Assembly: GCF_000296465.1 (NCBI RefSeq)
Contig: NZ_JH815205.1
Coordinates: 636,769-700,768 of the forward strand
Reading direction: 5' to 3'
Source: Barnesiella intestinihominis YIT 11860
Lineage (GTDB): Bacteria; Bacteroidota; Bacteroidia; Bacteroidales; Barnesiellaceae
Length of the DNA: 64,000 bases
Under the pieces are notes generated by a model. That model ran no database searches, was not told where the DNA came from, and worked only from the letters and a program-made list of their open reading frames with translations. This document shows positions 62,480 to 64,000 of the stretch, piece after piece. A program made the translations under genes and the position numbers. Position 1 is the first letter of the stretch. Each line of letters opens with the position of its first letter.

Positions 62480-63513
62480 TGGAGGAACAGGCAAACATAT
62501 TATCGGCACAGCAGCTCTGTATTGGATATAAAACGGGGCACGGGCACGTCAAGCAAGTTCACGGCGATCTGTCGTTTTCCCTACGCAAGGGCGAGCTCAC
62601 CTGCCTGTTAGGCGCAAACGGTTCGGGCAAATCGACTCTGCTACGCACCTTATCGGCGTCCCAACCTTCGTTATCGGGAAAAATCCTGTTGAACGGAAAC
62701 GAGTTGTCTGCCATGTCAGAGCGGGAAATTTCCCGTCAAATCGGAGTTGTACTGACCGACAAGACACAAACCGGAGGATTGACCGTATATGAATTGGTCG
62801 CCCTCGGACGACAACCGCATACGGGATTTTTCGGGAAACTCGACCGACAGGATCGGCAAGTAGTGGACGAAGCTATCGAAGCCGTGGGCATCTCACACAA
62901 AGCGCACTCCTATATGGCGCAACTCTCCGATGGAGAAAAGCAAAAAGCCATGATCGCAAAAGTATTGGCGCAAGAGTGCCCTCTGGTTATATTAGACGAA
63001 CCGACCGCTTTCCTCGACGTGGTGAGCCGCATAGAAATCATGACTCTGTTACACCACATCGCCACAACTCAAAACAAAGCGATACTACTGTCGACCCACG
63101 ACATAGAACAAGCGCTGGTGCTCGCCGATTGCCTATGGCTTTTACGGAAGGGGCACGGAATGCGTAGCGGAATAACCGAGGACCTCATTTTGAATGGAGA
63201 ACTCGATACCTTGTTCGACCGTAAGGAAATTTGTTTCGACCGGGCGCATGGCAGTTACTACCCTTCGGTTCAATGGGAAAAAGAAATTGTCGTAGATGCG
63301 ACGGACGAAACACTTCTCCATTGGACAGTCAATGCTCTGAATCGTAACAATTACGGTTGCCGCATATCACCTTGCGAAGCCGATGCATCGCTTCCCCGCC
63401 TCATCGTCGAAGGAAACGACTCGCTGTCGTTACACACCGCAATGGACGAAGTGCGATTTACCTCTTTCGCCGCCCTCATTGCATACCTTAAAACACCGGT
63501 TCAAAAGGGTTGA
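62479..63513 (+). CDS. ABC-importer ATPase (BtuD/FecE-like) with C-terminal extension
   Basis: A 344-residue protein. The first 250 residues or so are a standard ABC ATPase: Walker A LLGANGSGKSTLLR, signature LSDGEKQKAMIAKVLAQ, Walker B LVILDEPTAFLDVV, and the switch His in LLSTHDIEQAL. An extra domain of about 90 residues follows (from about 255), absent from E. coli BtuD but usual in Bacteroidota; its role is unknown. It completes a three-gene importer with no TonB receptor alongside. Confidence 0.93.
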   Translation: MEEQANILSAQQLCIGYKTGHGHVKQVHGDLSFSLRKGELTCLLGANGSGKSTLLRTLSASQPSLSGKILLNGNELSAMSEREISRQIGVVLTDKTQTGGLTVYELVALGRQPHTGFFGKLDRQDRQVVDEAIEAVGISHKAHSYMAQLSDGEKQKAMIAKVLAQECPLVILDEPTAFLDVVSRIEIMTLLHHIATTQNKAILLSTHDIEQALVLADCLWLLRKGHGMRSGITEDLILNGELDTLFDRKEICFDRAHGSYYPSVQWEKEIVVDATDETLLHWTVNALNRNNYGCRISPCEADASLPRLIVEGNDSLSLHTAMDEVRFTSFAALIAYLKTPVQKG

Positions 63514-63603
63514 ATGGATTCCGAAGGTTGAGCAGCACTATCAACCACACCCGAAAAATAACACGGAACAAGAGTCTCACCCCCTACGCACTGCAATAAC
63601 ATG

Positions 63604-64000
63604 TCACCTTGTTCGTAAATCGGCAACCATAGACCGGGCGGCATTCTTTGGAGCGCCGGGAGCACCCAATCGCTCGGCAACAAGATCATATCCCTCCAAC
63701 ATTTTCTTTCGGGTAGTCTCTTCGAACAACGAAGTTAACTCTCGACGAAGATTCTCAGGAGTCGCCCGATAGCCCAATAACTCGCATACGACAGGACTAT
63801 CGGCTATCAAATTAACCAACGAAACATACGGTACTTTCAAGATTTTCTCGAATATCTTATAAAACAACTTGCCTCCTCCCAGTCGATAGCATACCACCTG
63901 AGGCACCCGCAACAAAGCGGTTTCGAGCGTAGCGGTTCCCGATGTGACCAATGCCACCCGACTCTGTTGAAGCAAACGATAAGTCTTGCCCCAAACGACT
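63604..64000 (-). CDS. lpxB: Lipid-A-disaccharide synthase, C-terminal part
   Basis: The window holds the last 131 codons or so; the gene continues beyond position 64000. The visible sequence includes ALVTSGTATLETALLRVPQV, the conserved UDP-sugar-binding GTATLE motif of LpxB, and continues VVCYRLGG...VPYVSLVNLIADSPVVCELLG, matching the family closely. LpxB joins UDP-2,3-diacylglucosamine and lipid X in lipid A synthesis at the inner membrane. It converges on the ABC importer operon. Confidence 0.93.
   Translation of the reverse strand, partial: VVWGKTYRLLQQSRVALVTSGTATLETALLRVPQVVCYRLGGGKLFYKIFEKILKVPYVSLVNLIADSPVVCELLGYRATPENLRRELTSLFEETTRKKMLEGYDLVAERLGAPGAPKNAARSMVADLRTR

Overview
The window is chromosomal DNA from a member of the order Bacteroidales. 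Genes are preceded by TAnnTTTG boxes (often TATCTTTG) with a TTTG/TTG element about 20 bp upstream, the -7/-33 promoter type of this phylum, and the gene set is phylum-typical: TamL/TamB, the type IX 'plug' protein (DUF5103), DUF3822, DUF4491, the LptD form with an N-terminal OstA domain, and Lnb (DUF4105). I cannot place the genus from sequence alone. The left edge is intergenic and the right edge cuts lpxB.

Layout. 254-1072 DUF3822. 1162-7134 (minus) an operon of a DUF6769-like protein and a heavy-metal RND pump (adaptor, pump, outer-membrane factor). 7255-8938 (minus) rplY-pth-S4 protein. 9250-10284 galE. 10520-10600 a stub of a DUF4160 gene. 10612-12808 (minus) an accessory trio: GNAT-like protein, DUF3440 PP-loop protein, ParB-like protein (IbrA/IbrB type). 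13249-14539 rubrerythrin and a flavin reductase-rubredoxin fusion behind a PerR-like operator. 14731-17275 DUF4491, a tiny secreted beta-domain protein, ilvE and an HD phosphohydrolase. 17402-23221 lptD, a CCA-transferase-type gene and gdhA. 23428-26776 an AT-rich restriction-modification island: two D12-class adenine methylases and a PD-(D/E)XK protein in overlapping frames. 26780-33819 (minus) tamB-tamL. 34038-35318 (minus) T9SS plug protein. 35622-37566 C1 aminopeptidase and a GDPD/FAM151-like protein. 37557-39831 (minus) acyltransferase, C_GCAxxG_C_C protein, ung. 39954-40025 tRNA-Arg(CCG). 40563-48535 M48 protease, HAD hydrolase, M24 peptidase, dnaE, trxA. 48623-49515 (minus) a membrane protein and winged-helix regulator behind a palindromic operator. 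50401-56627 (minus) secA, a PafA-like phosphatase relative that has lost most metal ligands, and Lnb. 56797-63513 a SagB-like nitroreductase, DUF5715, an LtaS-type sulfatase and a BtuFCD/FecBCD-type importer. 63604-64000 lpxB (minus, partial).

Envelope biogenesis dominates (LptD, LpxB, TamL/B, Lnb, SecA, sulfatase, plug), with metal handling (RND efflux, metallophore-type uptake) and peroxide defence (Rbr/Hrb). The accessory parts are the restriction-modification island and the IbrAB-like trio.

The most unusual signal is non-coding. A dispersed element of about 95 bp occurs five times intact (1-95, 9120-9213, 10403-10497, 35502-35595, 58192-58286) plus two decayed relatives. It carries a stem-loop with compensatory base changes. 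The 3' arm of that stem is the -33 box of a promoter whose -7 box lies exactly 20 bp downstream in every intact copy, and each copy points at a nearby start codon. It looks like a portable promoter module. A second, hairpin-type intergenic repeat family occurs at 148-199, 40115-40378, 44048-44112 and 49893-50195. There is no rRNA, CRISPR array, transposase or prophage in the window.
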